Shown piece after piece: positions 24,123 through 32,366 of a stretch of DNA of 64,000 nucleotides. The stretch is from positions 1 to 64,000 of the forward strand of contig CAJXTB010000012.1 in NCBI GenBank assembly GCA_913061235.1, written 5' to 3'. Positions within the stretch are counted from its first letter, which is position 1; every line of letters begins with the position of its first letter. A program made the position numbers and the translations under genes. The notes beneath the pieces are model-generated. The model was given only the letters and a program-made list of their open reading frames with translations. It did no database searches and was not told the origin of the DNA. This DNA is from an uncultured Pseudomonadota bacterium (lineage in GTDB: Bacteria > Myxococcota_A > UBA796 > GCA-2862545).

Positions 24123-26567
24123 ATGCTCTTCCAGAATAAGAACGACGACGGCAACGAACAGGTGAGCGTATACCCGGTGCTCCCGCTTCGGGGTGTCGTT
24201 GTGTTTCCGCACACACCGATGTCGTTAATCGTCGGTCGTCCTCGGTCGATTGTTGCTGTTCAAGCTGCGAATAGGGCGAACAAGGAAATTTTCCTTGTCG
24301 CCCAGCGGTCGAGCGAATCGGAGGACCCTAGCACTGACGACATGCATGCTTTCGGTACGATTGCGTCCGTCGAGCAAGCGCTGCACCTGCCAGACGGCAA
24401 CACGAAAGTTCTGGTCAGCGGCCAGCGCCGTGCTCGCATCAAGCGATTTGTGGAACGAGACGGGTACTTTGCCGTTGAGCTCGAAGAGTACGGCTCGGTG
24501 GGTGCCATTCCGCCGGAGACCCAGGCGCTCGTTCGCTCGGTAAAGACGACCTTCGAGCGGTACGTGAAGCTCAATCGTGCCGTGCCGCCCGAGATGCTCC
24601 TCACGGTCAATGCACTCGAGGACCCAGACAGGCTGGCGGACACCCTTGTGGCGCCGCTTCAGCTCAAGCTAGACGAGCGACAAGAGCTACTGGAGATGGT
24701 GGACGTCCACGAGCGACTTGAGCGCGTCTACAAGGCCTTGCTGACCGAGATCGACTTCTTGCAGGTCGAGAAGAAGGTCAAGGGTCGCGTGAAGAAGGAA
24801 CGCGAGGCGAACCAGCGCGAATACTGGCTCAACGAGCAGATGAAGGCCATCCAGAAGGAGCTGGGGGACAAGGATGGCCGTGGGGATGTGGAGGACTTAG
24901 CACGCGCTCTTGCGGCGAAAGACCTTCCCGAAGAGGTTCGTACGCGTGCGGAGAAGGAGCTGCGCAAGCTGTCGCAGATGAACCTCATGTCCGCTGAAGC
25001 CACGGTGGTTCGAAACTATCTGGATTGGATTCTCCAGTTGCCGTGGATGGAGAAGAGTGACCGCGGCGCTGTCACCCTCGACCACGCCTCGGAGGTGCTT
25101 GCTGCTGACCACTTTGGCTTGCGCGTGGTGAAAGAGCGCATTCTTGAGTACCTGGCGGTCTCCCAGCTGGTCGACCGCATGCGGGGCCCCATTCTCTGTC
25201 TGGTGGGCCCTCCTGGCGTTGGTAAGACCTCCCTAGCGCGGTCGATTGCTCGCTCTACCGGGCGTCCGTTTACGCGTATTGCTCTGGGGGGTGTCCGCGA
25301 CGAGGCCGAGATTCGTGGGCATCGTCGTACCTACATTGGCGCCATGCCGGGCAAGCTCCTGCATTCCATGAAGCGTGCCGGGACTACCGACCCTGTCATC
25401 CTGTTGGACGAGATCGACAAGATGAGCAGCGACATGCGTGGCGACCCGTCGTCAGCTCTCCTTGAAGTGCTCGACCCTGAACAAAACACGGCCTTCAACG
25501 ACCACTACATGGACTTGGACTACGACTTGTCCGACGTCATGTTTGTGTGCACCGCAAACTCGCTTCAGAACATCCCGGCTCCTCTGCAGGACCGCCTAGA
25601 GATCATTGAGTTGTCTGGCTACACCGAGGCGGAGAAGCTGGCCATTGCGCGCCGGTACCTGCTGCCGAAGCAGCTCGTGGCGAACGGTCTGACAGATACA
25701 AACCTTACCGTGAGCGACAAAGCGCTGGTGGCGGTTGTTCAGAACTACACCAAGGAATCCGGTGTTAGGAGCTTGGACCGGGAAGTTGCCCGGATTTGCC
25801 GCAAAGTGGCCCGACGAGTGGTGCACTTTGGCGCCGATACCCATGTCAAAGTCACGAGTGAGAATCTGCCTAAGCTGCTCGGCGTGCCTAAGTTCGATTT
25901 TGGGCGACGCGAGCTTGCGGATGAAGTTGGATTGGTGAAGGGATTGGCGGTGTCTCCGTGGGGGGGAGAACTGCTCAACATCGAGGTTGCGACCATTCCA
26001 GGTAAGGGCAAGTTGATACTTACCGGTCGGTTAGGAGATTGGTTAAAAGAGTCCGGAACTGCCGGATTTACCTACCTACGTTCCCGTGCAGAGGCGCTCG
26101 GTCTTGACACAGACTTTCACGAGCACATTGACGTGCATGTGCACTATCCAGGTGCCGTATTGAAGACTGATGGCCCCTCTGCCGGCATTGCGATGGCAAC
26201 GGCGATGGTCAGTGCTGTGACGGGTATGCCTGTACGGAGTGACACTGCGATGACCGGTGAAATCTCTCTGCGGGGCCGCGTACTGCGGATCGGCGGCTTG
26301 AAAGAGAAGTTGCTCGCTGCCCACCGTGGCGGAATTACACGAGTCTTGATTCCCGAATCAAATGTAAAGGACCTGGATGAGGTCCCGGTCCGCGTGCTTG
26401 AAGCTGTGGAAGTAATACCTGTTTCGCATATGGACCGGGTGCTCAAAGAGGCCCTCGCTGGTATGCGTGCAGAGGAAATTTTTGGTTCGCATGTAACGGA
26501 TGTCAAGATCGCGGTAGACTCGGCGCGGGCCGAGAGTCCACCACGTCCGCATCCGCATCGTGACTGA
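24123..26567 (+). CDS. lon: ATP-dependent protease Lon
   Basis: 814 residues, typical LonA. The N-domain (YPVLPLRGVVVFPHTPMSL) leads to a coiled region and then the AAA+ domain with Walker A VGPPGVGKTSLARS and Walker B PVILLDEIDKM. The protease domain has the catalytic Ser in DGPSAGIAMA and the Lys in RIGGLKEKLLAA. The stretch before the Ser reads PGAVLKTDGPSAG, where most LonA proteins have PxGAxPKDGPSAG, so the residue before the Asp is Thr instead of Lys. AGGAG precedes the ATG. Lon degrades damaged and regulatory proteins, and its genomic place between clpX and hup is common. Confidence 0.96.
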   Translation: MLFQNKNDDGNEQVSVYPVLPLRGVVVFPHTPMSLIVGRPRSIVAVQAANRANKEIFLVAQRSSESEDPSTDDMHAFGTIASVEQALHLPDGNTKVLVSGQRRARIKRFVERDGYFAVELEEYGSVGAIPPETQALVRSVKTTFERYVKLNRAVPPEMLLTVNALEDPDRLADTLVAPLQLKLDERQELLEMVDVHERLERVYKALLTEIDFLQVEKKVKGRVKKEREANQREYWLNEQMKAIQKELGDKDGRGDVEDLARALAAKDLPEEVRTRAEKELRKLSQMNLMSAEATVVRNYLDWILQLPWMEKSDRGAVTLDHASEVLAADHFGLRVVKERILEYLAVSQLVDRMRGPILCLVGPPGVGKTSLARSIARSTGRPFTRIALGGVRDEAEIRGHRRTYIGAMPGKLLHSMKRAGTTDPVILLDEIDKMSSDMRGDPSSALLEVLDPEQNTAFNDHYMDLDYDLSDVMFVCTANSLQNIPAPLQDRLEIIELSGYTEAEKLAIARRYLLPKQLVANGLTDTNLTVSDKALVAVVQNYTKESGVRSLDREVARICRKVARRVVHFGADTHVKVTSENLPKLLGVPKFDFGRRELADEVGLVKGLAVSPWGGELLNIEVATIPGKGKLILTGRLGDWLKESGTAGFTYLRSRAEALGLDTDFHEHIDVHVHYPGAVLKTDGPSAGIAMATAMVSAVTGMPVRSDTAMTGEISLRGRVLRIGGLKEKLLAAHRGGITRVLIPESNVKDLDEVPVRVLEAVEVIPVSHMDRVLKEALAGMRAEEIFGSHVTDVKIAVDSARAESPPRPHPHRD

Positions 26568-26636
26568 CAGCGTCTTCGTTGCCTGTCTCGGGGCGGTCCC
26601 ATTCCTCTACTTCACCCAACCCATGAAGAGGTTTCC

Positions 26637-26921
26637 ATGTCCAAGTCCGTTACGAAGGCCGACCTAGTCGCCAAAATCGCTGAAGATACCGGTATGAACA
26701 AAGCCGATGCTGGCCGCGCCGTTGCATCAATGACCGAGGCTATCCAAGCCGCACTGCAGAGTGGCAGCAAGGTCACGCTCGTAGGATTCGGTACCTTCGA
26801 CATCGCTCACCGTGCCGAGCGCATGGGTCGCCACCCACAGACCCGTGAGCCCATGAAGATCTCGGCGAGCAACACGGTTCGCTTCAAGCCTGGCAAGGCA
26901 ATGAAGCAAGCCGTCAACTAG
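26637..26921 (+). CDS. hup: HU-family DNA-binding protein
   Basis: 94 residues, the standard HU size. The N-terminal helices (MSKSVTKADLVAKIAEDTGM) are followed by GSKVTLVGFGTFDI, the core strand motif, and the arm region RMGRHPQTREPMKI, where the HU arm normally has RNPQTG. The body ends FKPGKAMKQAVN. HU bends and compacts DNA. GAGG is 5 bases before the ATG, and an intrinsic terminator follows. Confidence 0.95.
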   Translation: MSKSVTKADLVAKIAEDTGMNKADAGRAVASMTEAIQAALQSGSKVTLVGFGTFDIAHRAERMGRHPQTREPMKISASNTVRFKPGKAMKQAVN

Positions 26922-26942
26922 CGCCGCTGGTTCGCAGTTTGG

Positions 26943-26976
26943 GAGGCCGGGGACAGTGATGTCCTCGGCCTCTTTC
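26943..26976 (+). terminator. rho-independent terminator of hup
   Basis: GAGGCCGGGGACA (26943-26955) pairs with TGTCCTCGGCCTC (26960-26972) with a single G-T wobble and loop GTGA, followed by TTTCT. It lies 22 bases after the hup stop. Confidence 0.85.
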
Positions 26977-27092
26977 TGTTGTGGACTGCGAACGCTGGCT
27001 TTCAAGAAACTTGATAAAAAGTGCGATGACATCGTTGCCATGGGGGTGTGGGTTGGTTAGATTGCTGGCGCTTCGAGGGTGTTTCATCCTGG

Positions 27093-27164
27093 GGGCGGAT
27101 AGCTCAATGGGAGAGCTTCGCGTTTACACCGCGACGGTTGCAGGTTCGAATCCTGTTCCGCCCA
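27093..27164 (+). tRNA. tRNA-Val (anticodon TAC)
   Basis: The acceptor GGGCGGA pairs with TCCGCCC. The anticodon arm has loop TTTACAC between GCG and CGC, giving TAC (reading GUA). The T-arm GCAGG-TTCGAAT-CCTGT is standard. The base after the acceptor is A followed by CTC, so CCA is not encoded. Confidence 0.95.
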
Positions 27165-27190
27165 CTCTTTCGCAAGCTGCTCTTTAAAAT

Positions 27191-27267
<77 letters not shown>

Positions 27268-27276
27268 CTTTGAAAG

Positions 27277-27308
27277 CGCCCGTTCGGTTTTACCGGGCGG
27301 GCGTTTTT
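27277..27308 (+). terminator. rho-independent terminator of the tRNA-Val/Asp transcript
   Basis: CGCCCGTTCGG (27277-27287) pairs with CCGGGCGGGCG (27293-27303) using two G-T wobbles, with loop TTTTA and a TTTTT tail at 27304-27308. Confidence 0.9.
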
Positions 27309-27322
27309 CATTTGGAGGCCCC

Positions 27323-27718
27323 ATGTTGCTCCGTCGTCTGAGTCTGATGGTCGTCGCAGCCGCAGTGTGCGTCTCGGTAGCTCACGCAGACGACCGCCTT
27401 TCTGACGAGGCACGCGGCGACCAGCTGTATGTGCGCCACTGCCTTGGCTGCCATGGTGCCGAGCTAGACGGGCAGGGGGTCGTCGCCAGTGCGCTCATTG
27501 CTAGCGTGCCAGACCTCCGCACTCAGATGACCGATGCGAACATGGATGAGCATGTCGACGTTGTACTGTCCGGCAAGGCCAGTATGCCGTCGTTCTCGTT
27601 GTCCTTCGACCGCTACGACGCGCGCAGAGTTTGGCGGCACATGCAGCGCATCGCTACGGGCGACCTCCCGGACCCAGAGCCGGACACGGACACGGACAGT
27701 GAAGGGGCTACGCCATGA
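27323..27718 (+). CDS. small periplasmic cytochrome c
   Basis: 131 residues from ATG 27323 (GGAGG 4 bases upstream). The signal peptide is MLLRRLSLMVVAAAVCVSVAHA. One c-type heme site CLGCH follows near residue 40, and a Met in KASMPSF is the likely sixth heme ligand. The C-terminal tail is acidic (DPEPDTDTDSE), as in several lipoproteins of this window. It should be a soluble electron carrier. Its stop overlaps the uppP start by 4 bases (ATGA), but a functional link to UppP is not obvious. Confidence 0.88.
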   Translation: MLLRRLSLMVVAAAVCVSVAHADDRLSDEARGDQLYVRHCLGCHGAELDGQGVVASALIASVPDLRTQMTDANMDEHVDVVLSGKASMPSFSLSFDRYDARRVWRHMQRIATGDLPDPEPDTDTDSEGATP

Positions 27719-28545
27719 GCTTGCCCGTCATTGCAGAGGGCAGTGCGCTGAGCGCCGCCATTCTTGGTCTGTTGCAAGGACTGACCGAGTTTCTCCCAGT
27801 CAGCAGCAGTGGTCACTTGGTCCTGTTCCAGCAGTTCCTCACCGTCTCGGGCGATGAAGTGCTGTTCGACCTTGTACTACATCTGGGCACGTTGTTGCCG
27901 GTGCTGTTCTTCTACCGAGATGAGGTCAAGACCCTCATCACAGACCCCATCTCCGGGGAAGGGCCGTTCATGCAGCGTCCGGGCGTCCGGATGCTTGGGC
28001 TGTTGATTCTGGCGACGATTCCGACGGCCATTATTGGCCTAGCGCTTGAGGACCACTTTGAGTCGTTGTTCTCACGTCCCGCAGCGCTGGCGATCACCTT
28101 CACGATTACCGGAATTTTGCTGTTCTCAACTCGCTACTTCGGAGACGGTGGAAGTGGCATCGCGAAGATGAAGCCGTGGCAAGCGGTTGTTCTGGGCATC
28201 GCGCAAGGGGCTGCGATTACTCCTGGCATCTCGCGGTCAGGAACAACCATCGCGGTCGCGCTGTTTCTTGGCCTCAAGCGCGAGGATGCAGCGCGCTTCT
28301 CCTTTCTCATGAGCGTACCTGCGATTCTTGGCGCGGTCGTCCTCAAGCTCATCAAGCTGGACGAGGCAAGTATTGGTTCGCTCGACCCCACGTCGCTCGT
28401 CGTTGGCTTCCTGGTGGCGCTCGTCAGCGGCTACTTCGCTCTGGTGCTGTTGGTTGGCTTGGTCAAGCGCGGTGGACTGCCATACTTCGCATTCTACTGT
28501 TGGTTAGCCGCGATTGCGTCGTTTGTACTCTTCATGCTTCGGTGA
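27715..28545 (+). CDS. uppP: undecaprenyl-diphosphate phosphatase
   Basis: 276 residues, multi-pass membrane protein of the UppP/BacA family. It dephosphorylates undecaprenyl diphosphate to recycle the lipid carrier for peptidoglycan and polysaccharides. Both hallmarks are present: LLQGLTEFLPVSSSGHLVL with the catalytic Glu and Ser, and ITPGISRSGTTIAVAL with the catalytic Arg. Hydrophobic helices fill the rest. It is coupled to the cytochrome c gene by a 4-base overlap. Confidence 0.96.
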   Translation: MSLPVIAEGSALSAAILGLLQGLTEFLPVSSSGHLVLFQQFLTVSGDEVLFDLVLHLGTLLPVLFFYRDEVKTLITDPISGEGPFMQRPGVRMLGLLILATIPTAIIGLALEDHFESLFSRPAALAITFTITGILLFSTRYFGDGGSGIAKMKPWQAVVLGIAQGAAITPGISRSGTTIAVALFLGLKREDAARFSFLMSVPAILGAVVLKLIKLDEASIGSLDPTSLVVGFLVALVSGYFALVLLVGLVKRGGLPYFAFYCWLAAIASFVLFMLR

Positions 28546-28740
28546 CCGCTTCGGGCGGACTCGCACGGTTCCAACGTCGATACCCGTGTGATGGCTTCGC
28601 TGGTCGCCTCTCGAAATGACGAGTCCGACCGTCGGGTTCGCAGGCACGTCGTCGCGTGGTCTCGCCGCCGCCACTTCGAGCGCTAATCTCTCGGCAGGCC
28701 CTTGCCGTCTGATTTCGGCGGGATATGTGGCCCGTGGTGA

Positions 28741-28816
28741 AGGCATATAGCTCAGCTGGTAGAGCAGCGGATTCCAAATCCGCAGGTCCCGGGTTCGAGC
28801 CCTGGTGTGCCTGCCA
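28741..28816 (+). tRNA. tRNA-Trp (anticodon CCA)
   Basis: The acceptor AGGCATA pairs with TGTGCCT. The anticodon arm GCGGA-TTCCAAA-TCCGC gives CCA. The T-arm CCGGG-TTCGAGC-CCTGG and an encoded 3' CCA complete it. It stands alone between uppP and a lipoprotein gene. Confidence 0.96.
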
Positions 28817-28989
28817 CCCCTTTTTGAATGGCGTTGAGACCACATTGGTTTCCGCCGGTATGTCCGTCCAGCCCACCGGCTGGTCGGGCTTGCCGCGTGT
28901 GCAGGCGGCGCTTCGACGTTGAGGCCACCGCTTTTCTCTTGTGTGACGCAATAAGGTTGATAGAGTGCGCACGCGAAAGCGGAGGATGA

Positions 28990-30939
28990 TTGTCCCGTGT
29001 ACTGTTCATTGCGGGAGTCTTGGTCTGGACTGGCGCCTGCGGAACCTTTGACGACCAAACCTTCCAAGAGTTGGACTGCAACTGTAGCGTCGAGGTCCCG
29101 TGGGACTGGCGCTTGGATGACGGCAACGGAGCCGGCCAGGTGGCGTTCCGAACCGGCATGGGGTCTAAAACCAGCGCGGTGATCCGCTGGTATTCAAAGA
29201 ACGACGTGGCTCAGGTCCGGTCGCTGGATGCCCAGCTAGACATCGGCTCTAGGCGTCTTCGTCGAACACTCGTTGAGGACGACATCCGTCTTCACTATGT
29301 TGACGAGTACCTTGTTCTCGATGCCGAAGGCGAGACCTTTGGTGGCGAGACAGCTGCACTGCGGGTGGTGGACATGCCGGACGGCTGGCTGGTTGTCCAG
29401 GTGAATGGAAGCACCGAGGAGAGGGCCCGCGAAGACTTTCGTCTTGTCACCGGCCAGCTACGTCGGCTGGACAGTCGGCCGGACGGGCTGTGGGACCGCT
29501 TTCAGGGCGTGGGGCCTGCGCAGACAACGTTGGAATCGCCTGTTGCTGAGCGGTTAGGTCATGCGTGGGGGCCGGGTCAGTCGGTGGGTTCACGGTCGGG
29601 GCTGTGCCTCGCCGCGGAGTTGGAGCCGTCGGAATCCGAGTGTGCCGCGCGCCTTGATGTGTATGGCCAATCTGACGAGGGTGCGGTCTTGCTGTGGTTG
29701 TCTCCTCCTGGCAAAGCGCTGACATCCATCACTGCCCAACCGTTCGTTGATGCGGGCCTGACCGTGGTGGGTGTCAACCTCTTGGGAACGCCAGAGCAGT
29801 TGGCCTTCACGAGTGTCCTAGGGCCTCGGCTCGACGATGTGTTGTACGCCATCGACCATGTGCCTGGGCAGCTGCAGCTCGGAGACCGGCCCCTGTTCGT
29901 TGGCGGTGAGGGAGCTGGGGGTGGGGCCGCGTTGCTCGCTGCGATTGAGCGCCCGGAGCTCGCGGGAGTGCTGTTGCTCGACCCCTTGGTGGATGTCGGC
30001 CCAGACGCAAAGCTTCCCGAAGACACAACGCTCGCACTGATGACGGTTGGCGAAAGCTCGGAACGGTACGCGCTGCGCTCCGCAATCCGGTACGTCTCTC
30101 AGCTGTCGGTTCCTACGTTGGTGCTCACCCCAGAGTGGTCCCACGGTGCATTGGACGGTGAGCGACTGTACGCGACCGCGCACGAATCGCAGGCTCCGGT
30201 GACGGTCCATCGTGTGCCCTTTACGGATGTTCAGGCTCTTCAATCCCATGCCTTCACCATCTTTGCTCGGGCTATGTCGGAGTATCCTAATGCCGTGTCG
30301 AACGTAGTCGACGCCCGAGACATTGAGCAGATCGGAGCGCTGGCTGGTGAGCAGTATCGTCGGCGTCTCAAGCAAGAGTTGTTGGCTGAGGTGGCTCCGC
30401 TTTTACGCATAGGCGAGGCCGATGAGGGGTCTGTCAATCGGTACGTCAGGAGCGTGGTCGGCACCAACCTGTCGCGCAGGCACTACGCCGACCTCCGGTT
30501 CGAAGTGATTGAGGAGGCCAGCGAGGCGAAGATTCGGTCCGAAGCCGCTTGGCCCGAGGTCACCGACTTTGACCGCTTGCAGACCATGTTTCTAGCCTTG
30601 TCCCCCCGTGGGTTGTTTGGGCCTTCTACTCCTGAGGACTGCCTGTACCACGGGCTTGCAGAAGCAATGCACTTGTACGAAGAAGCGGATGAGGCGTCGC
30701 GAATTGGCGTGGTGTTCTATGATGCACCAGCGGTTGAACAGGCGCTTGCTGGCCAGCCGCTTCGGCTTCATTACCGCTCACCACCCGGCGGTTCGGGAGA
30801 CCTTCGTGCCATCCGAGCTGTTCTTAGCGAAGAGCTCTTGAACGCTGGATTGGTTGCGATTCCAGTACCAGGCATGGATGCAGTGGACGTTTCTTTGGTC
30901 TGGCAGCGACGTTTGTCGGATGAGTTCTGGTACGACTGA
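28990..30939 (+). CDS. large lipoprotein with degenerate alpha/beta-hydrolase-like domain
   Basis: 649 residues. The start is TTG 28990, set 4 bases after GGAGG. MSRVLFIAGVLVWTGAC is a signal peptide with a lipobox-like end (WTGAC), so the protein is probably lipid-anchored. The region about 215-420 resembles an alpha/beta hydrolase: strands, the elbow FVGGEGAGGGAALLAAIER and VLTPEWSHGALDGERL near where an acid and His would lie. At the elbow the nucleophile Ser is replaced by Glu, so catalysis is doubtful. The remaining 230 residues are mixed helix and strand, unrecognised. Confidence 0.72.
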   Translation: MSRVLFIAGVLVWTGACGTFDDQTFQELDCNCSVEVPWDWRLDDGNGAGQVAFRTGMGSKTSAVIRWYSKNDVAQVRSLDAQLDIGSRRLRRTLVEDDIRLHYVDEYLVLDAEGETFGGETAALRVVDMPDGWLVVQVNGSTEERAREDFRLVTGQLRRLDSRPDGLWDRFQGVGPAQTTLESPVAERLGHAWGPGQSVGSRSGLCLAAELEPSESECAARLDVYGQSDEGAVLLWLSPPGKALTSITAQPFVDAGLTVVGVNLLGTPEQLAFTSVLGPRLDDVLYAIDHVPGQLQLGDRPLFVGGEGAGGGAALLAAIERPELAGVLLLDPLVDVGPDAKLPEDTTLALMTVGESSERYALRSAIRYVSQLSVPTLVLTPEWSHGALDGERLYATAHESQAPVTVHRVPFTDVQALQSHAFTIFARAMSEYPNAVSNVVDARDIEQIGALAGEQYRRRLKQELLAEVAPLLRIGEADEGSVNRYVRSVVGTNLSRRHYADLRFEVIEEASEAKIRSEAAWPEVTDFDRLQTMFLALSPRGLFGPSTPEDCLYHGLAEAMHLYEEADEASRIGVVFYDAPAVEQALAGQPLRLHYRSPPGGSGDLRAIRAVLSEELLNAGLVAIPVPGMDAVDVSLVWQRRLSDEFWYD

Positions 30940-30943
30940 CCCC

Positions 30944-31087
30944 ATGAATGTGGAAACCCATGCGGTACTCCCCCTCACCGCAACTGCGGATGGGCTGGGA
31001 ATCGATGAGGAAACCGTGCAGGTCGAGGCCGACGAATGCCACGTCATCAGTGAAGCTGTGGTGCTGACTCTGCCCGTTGAGGACTGA
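30944..31087 (+). pseudogene. truncated copy of the adjacent small lipoprotein
   Basis: A 47-codon open frame whose last 35 residues (LTATADGLGIDEETVQVEAD, then ECHVISEAVVLTLPVED) closely match the C-terminus of the lipoprotein at 31203-31553. The signal peptide and first half are missing, and no ribosome binding site precedes the ATG. It looks like the remnant of a tandem duplication whose 5' part was lost. Confidence 0.7.
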
Positions 31088-31202
31088 CCACCGTGCAGAC
31101 GCGTGAGCAGGACATCCATGCCGCGTTCTCGTCGAGGCCAGACGCGCGAACGCCTCGAATGGAGTAGGTACGCGCCTTGCAGAGGGTGCAATGGAGGTAA
31201 CG

Positions 31203-31553
31203 ATGCGACAGTTGATGATGTGTGTGATTCCGGTTTTGGCTCTTGGGTGCGACGGTGGGGACACGAGCTGCACGACAGAACTGCGCTATTCGGTGTCTGT
31301 TGACGTCGAAGATGAGGCCGGCGATGCCGTTACCGGCGCCACTGTTGAGTACTCGGTCGATGGTGGAGCGGCAGTCGCCTGCGAAGAGTTGCAGGACGGC
31401 AACTACGCCTGCGGCGAAGAGGTCGAGGGAGACCTTACCGTCACCGCCACCGCCGATGGGCTCGGAACAGATGAGGCGACGGTGACGGTTGAGGCGGATG
31501 AGTGCCACGTCATCGGTGAAGCTGTGACGCTGACTCTACCGATTGAAGACTAG
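31203..31553 (+). CDS. small lipoprotein with carboxypeptidase-regulatory-like fold
   Basis: 116 residues from ATG 31203, preceded by GGAGG. MRQLMMCVIPVLALGC is a lipoprotein signal with lipobox LALGC. The mature part (YSVSVDVEDEAGDAVTGATV, EYSVDGG, TVTATADGLGTDEATVTV) reads as a beta-sandwich of the carboxypeptidase-regulatory or Ig-like type, which often binds surfaces. Function unknown. Its stop codon overlaps, tail to tail, the stop of the crotonase gene on the other strand. Confidence 0.75.
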   Translation: MRQLMMCVIPVLALGCDGGDTSCTTELRYSVSVDVEDEAGDAVTGATVEYSVDGGAAVACEELQDGNYACGEEVEGDLTVTATADGLGTDEATVTVEADECHVIGEAVTLTLPIED

Positions 31554-32353
31554 CTGTTGACCCATGACGGGGCGCGTCTCTGAGCGAAGGCTGCTGCCCC
31601 CTCTAGGGCTTCTCCAGTCATGACCGCTGCCATACCCGCTCGACGCTCTGCAGCGCGGGTCTGCTCGCTGTTCGCAGCGCCAATGCTGCGCACATAGGCC
31701 AGCGTGGCGGCGAGTGCTCCAGGTCCGGACACACGGGTCTGCTCAGCGAGTGCCAGGGCGCTCTGTAGAGCGTCGCCAGCGTCGCACACGCGGTCCAAGA
31801 GGCCCCAAGCCATGGCGGTGGGCTGATCGATGGTGCGCGACGTTGCAATGAGGTCGATGGTGCGAGCCGGTCCAATGAGTGCGTGCAAGCGACGTGCCCC
31901 ACCAACGTCTGGACACAAGCCCACCTTTGTCTCTGGTAGGGCATACCTGGAACCCTCCGCACCAACACGAAGGTCGCAGGCGAGTGCGAGCTCGAGTCCC
32001 GAGCCTACGCAGACTCCTTCAATCGCTGCAATGACTGGACAGGGCAGCTGTGTGTAGGCCTCTACCTGGGCGTTTAGCCAATCGATCATCTCGCCAACGC
32101 TGGCTCTGTCCTTGGTCGACACGGCCTGTGCCAGGGTCTGCAGCAGTGGGTTGCCCATCGACAGGTCCATGCCCGCAGAGAAGTGTGCGCCGTCGCCCGT
32201 CACGACCACAGCGCGTGGGGACGCCTTGGCGAGCGCGCGTGCTGTGTCTCCCATGGCCTGCCAGACAGCGCGGTCCATGGCATTGCGCTTGGCGGCGCGG
32301 TTGAGTGTGACAATGGCGGTTTTTCCGTGCCAAGTAGTGGTCACCAGGGACAT
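31550..32353 (-). CDS. enoyl-CoA hydratase/isomerase family protein
   Basis: 267 residues, crotonase fold. The oxyanion-hole segments HFSAGMDL and GVCVGSGLELALACDL are clear. The second acidic residue lies in YALPETKVGLCPDVGG. Crotonases act on acyl-CoA thioesters as hydratases, isomerases or hydrolases, and the sequence does not settle which. The Asp in PDVGG resembles dienoyl-CoA isomerase-type members. The next gene upstream on this strand, 13 bases away, is an FMN glutamate-synthase-like gene, so they are likely co-transcribed. Confidence 0.88.
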   Translation of the reverse strand: MSLVTTTWHGKTAIVTLNRAAKRNAMDRAVWQAMGDTARALAKASPRAVVVTGDGAHFSAGMDLSMGNPLLQTLAQAVSTKDRASVGEMIDWLNAQVEAYTQLPCPVIAAIEGVCVGSGLELALACDLRVGAEGSRYALPETKVGLCPDVGGARRLHALIGPARTIDLIATSRTIDQPTAMAWGLLDRVCDAGDALQSALALAEQTRVSGPGALAATLAYVRSIGAANSEQTRAAERRAGMAAVMTGEALEGAAAFAQRRAPSWVNS

Positions 32354-32366
32354 TGGAGCTCCGGGG

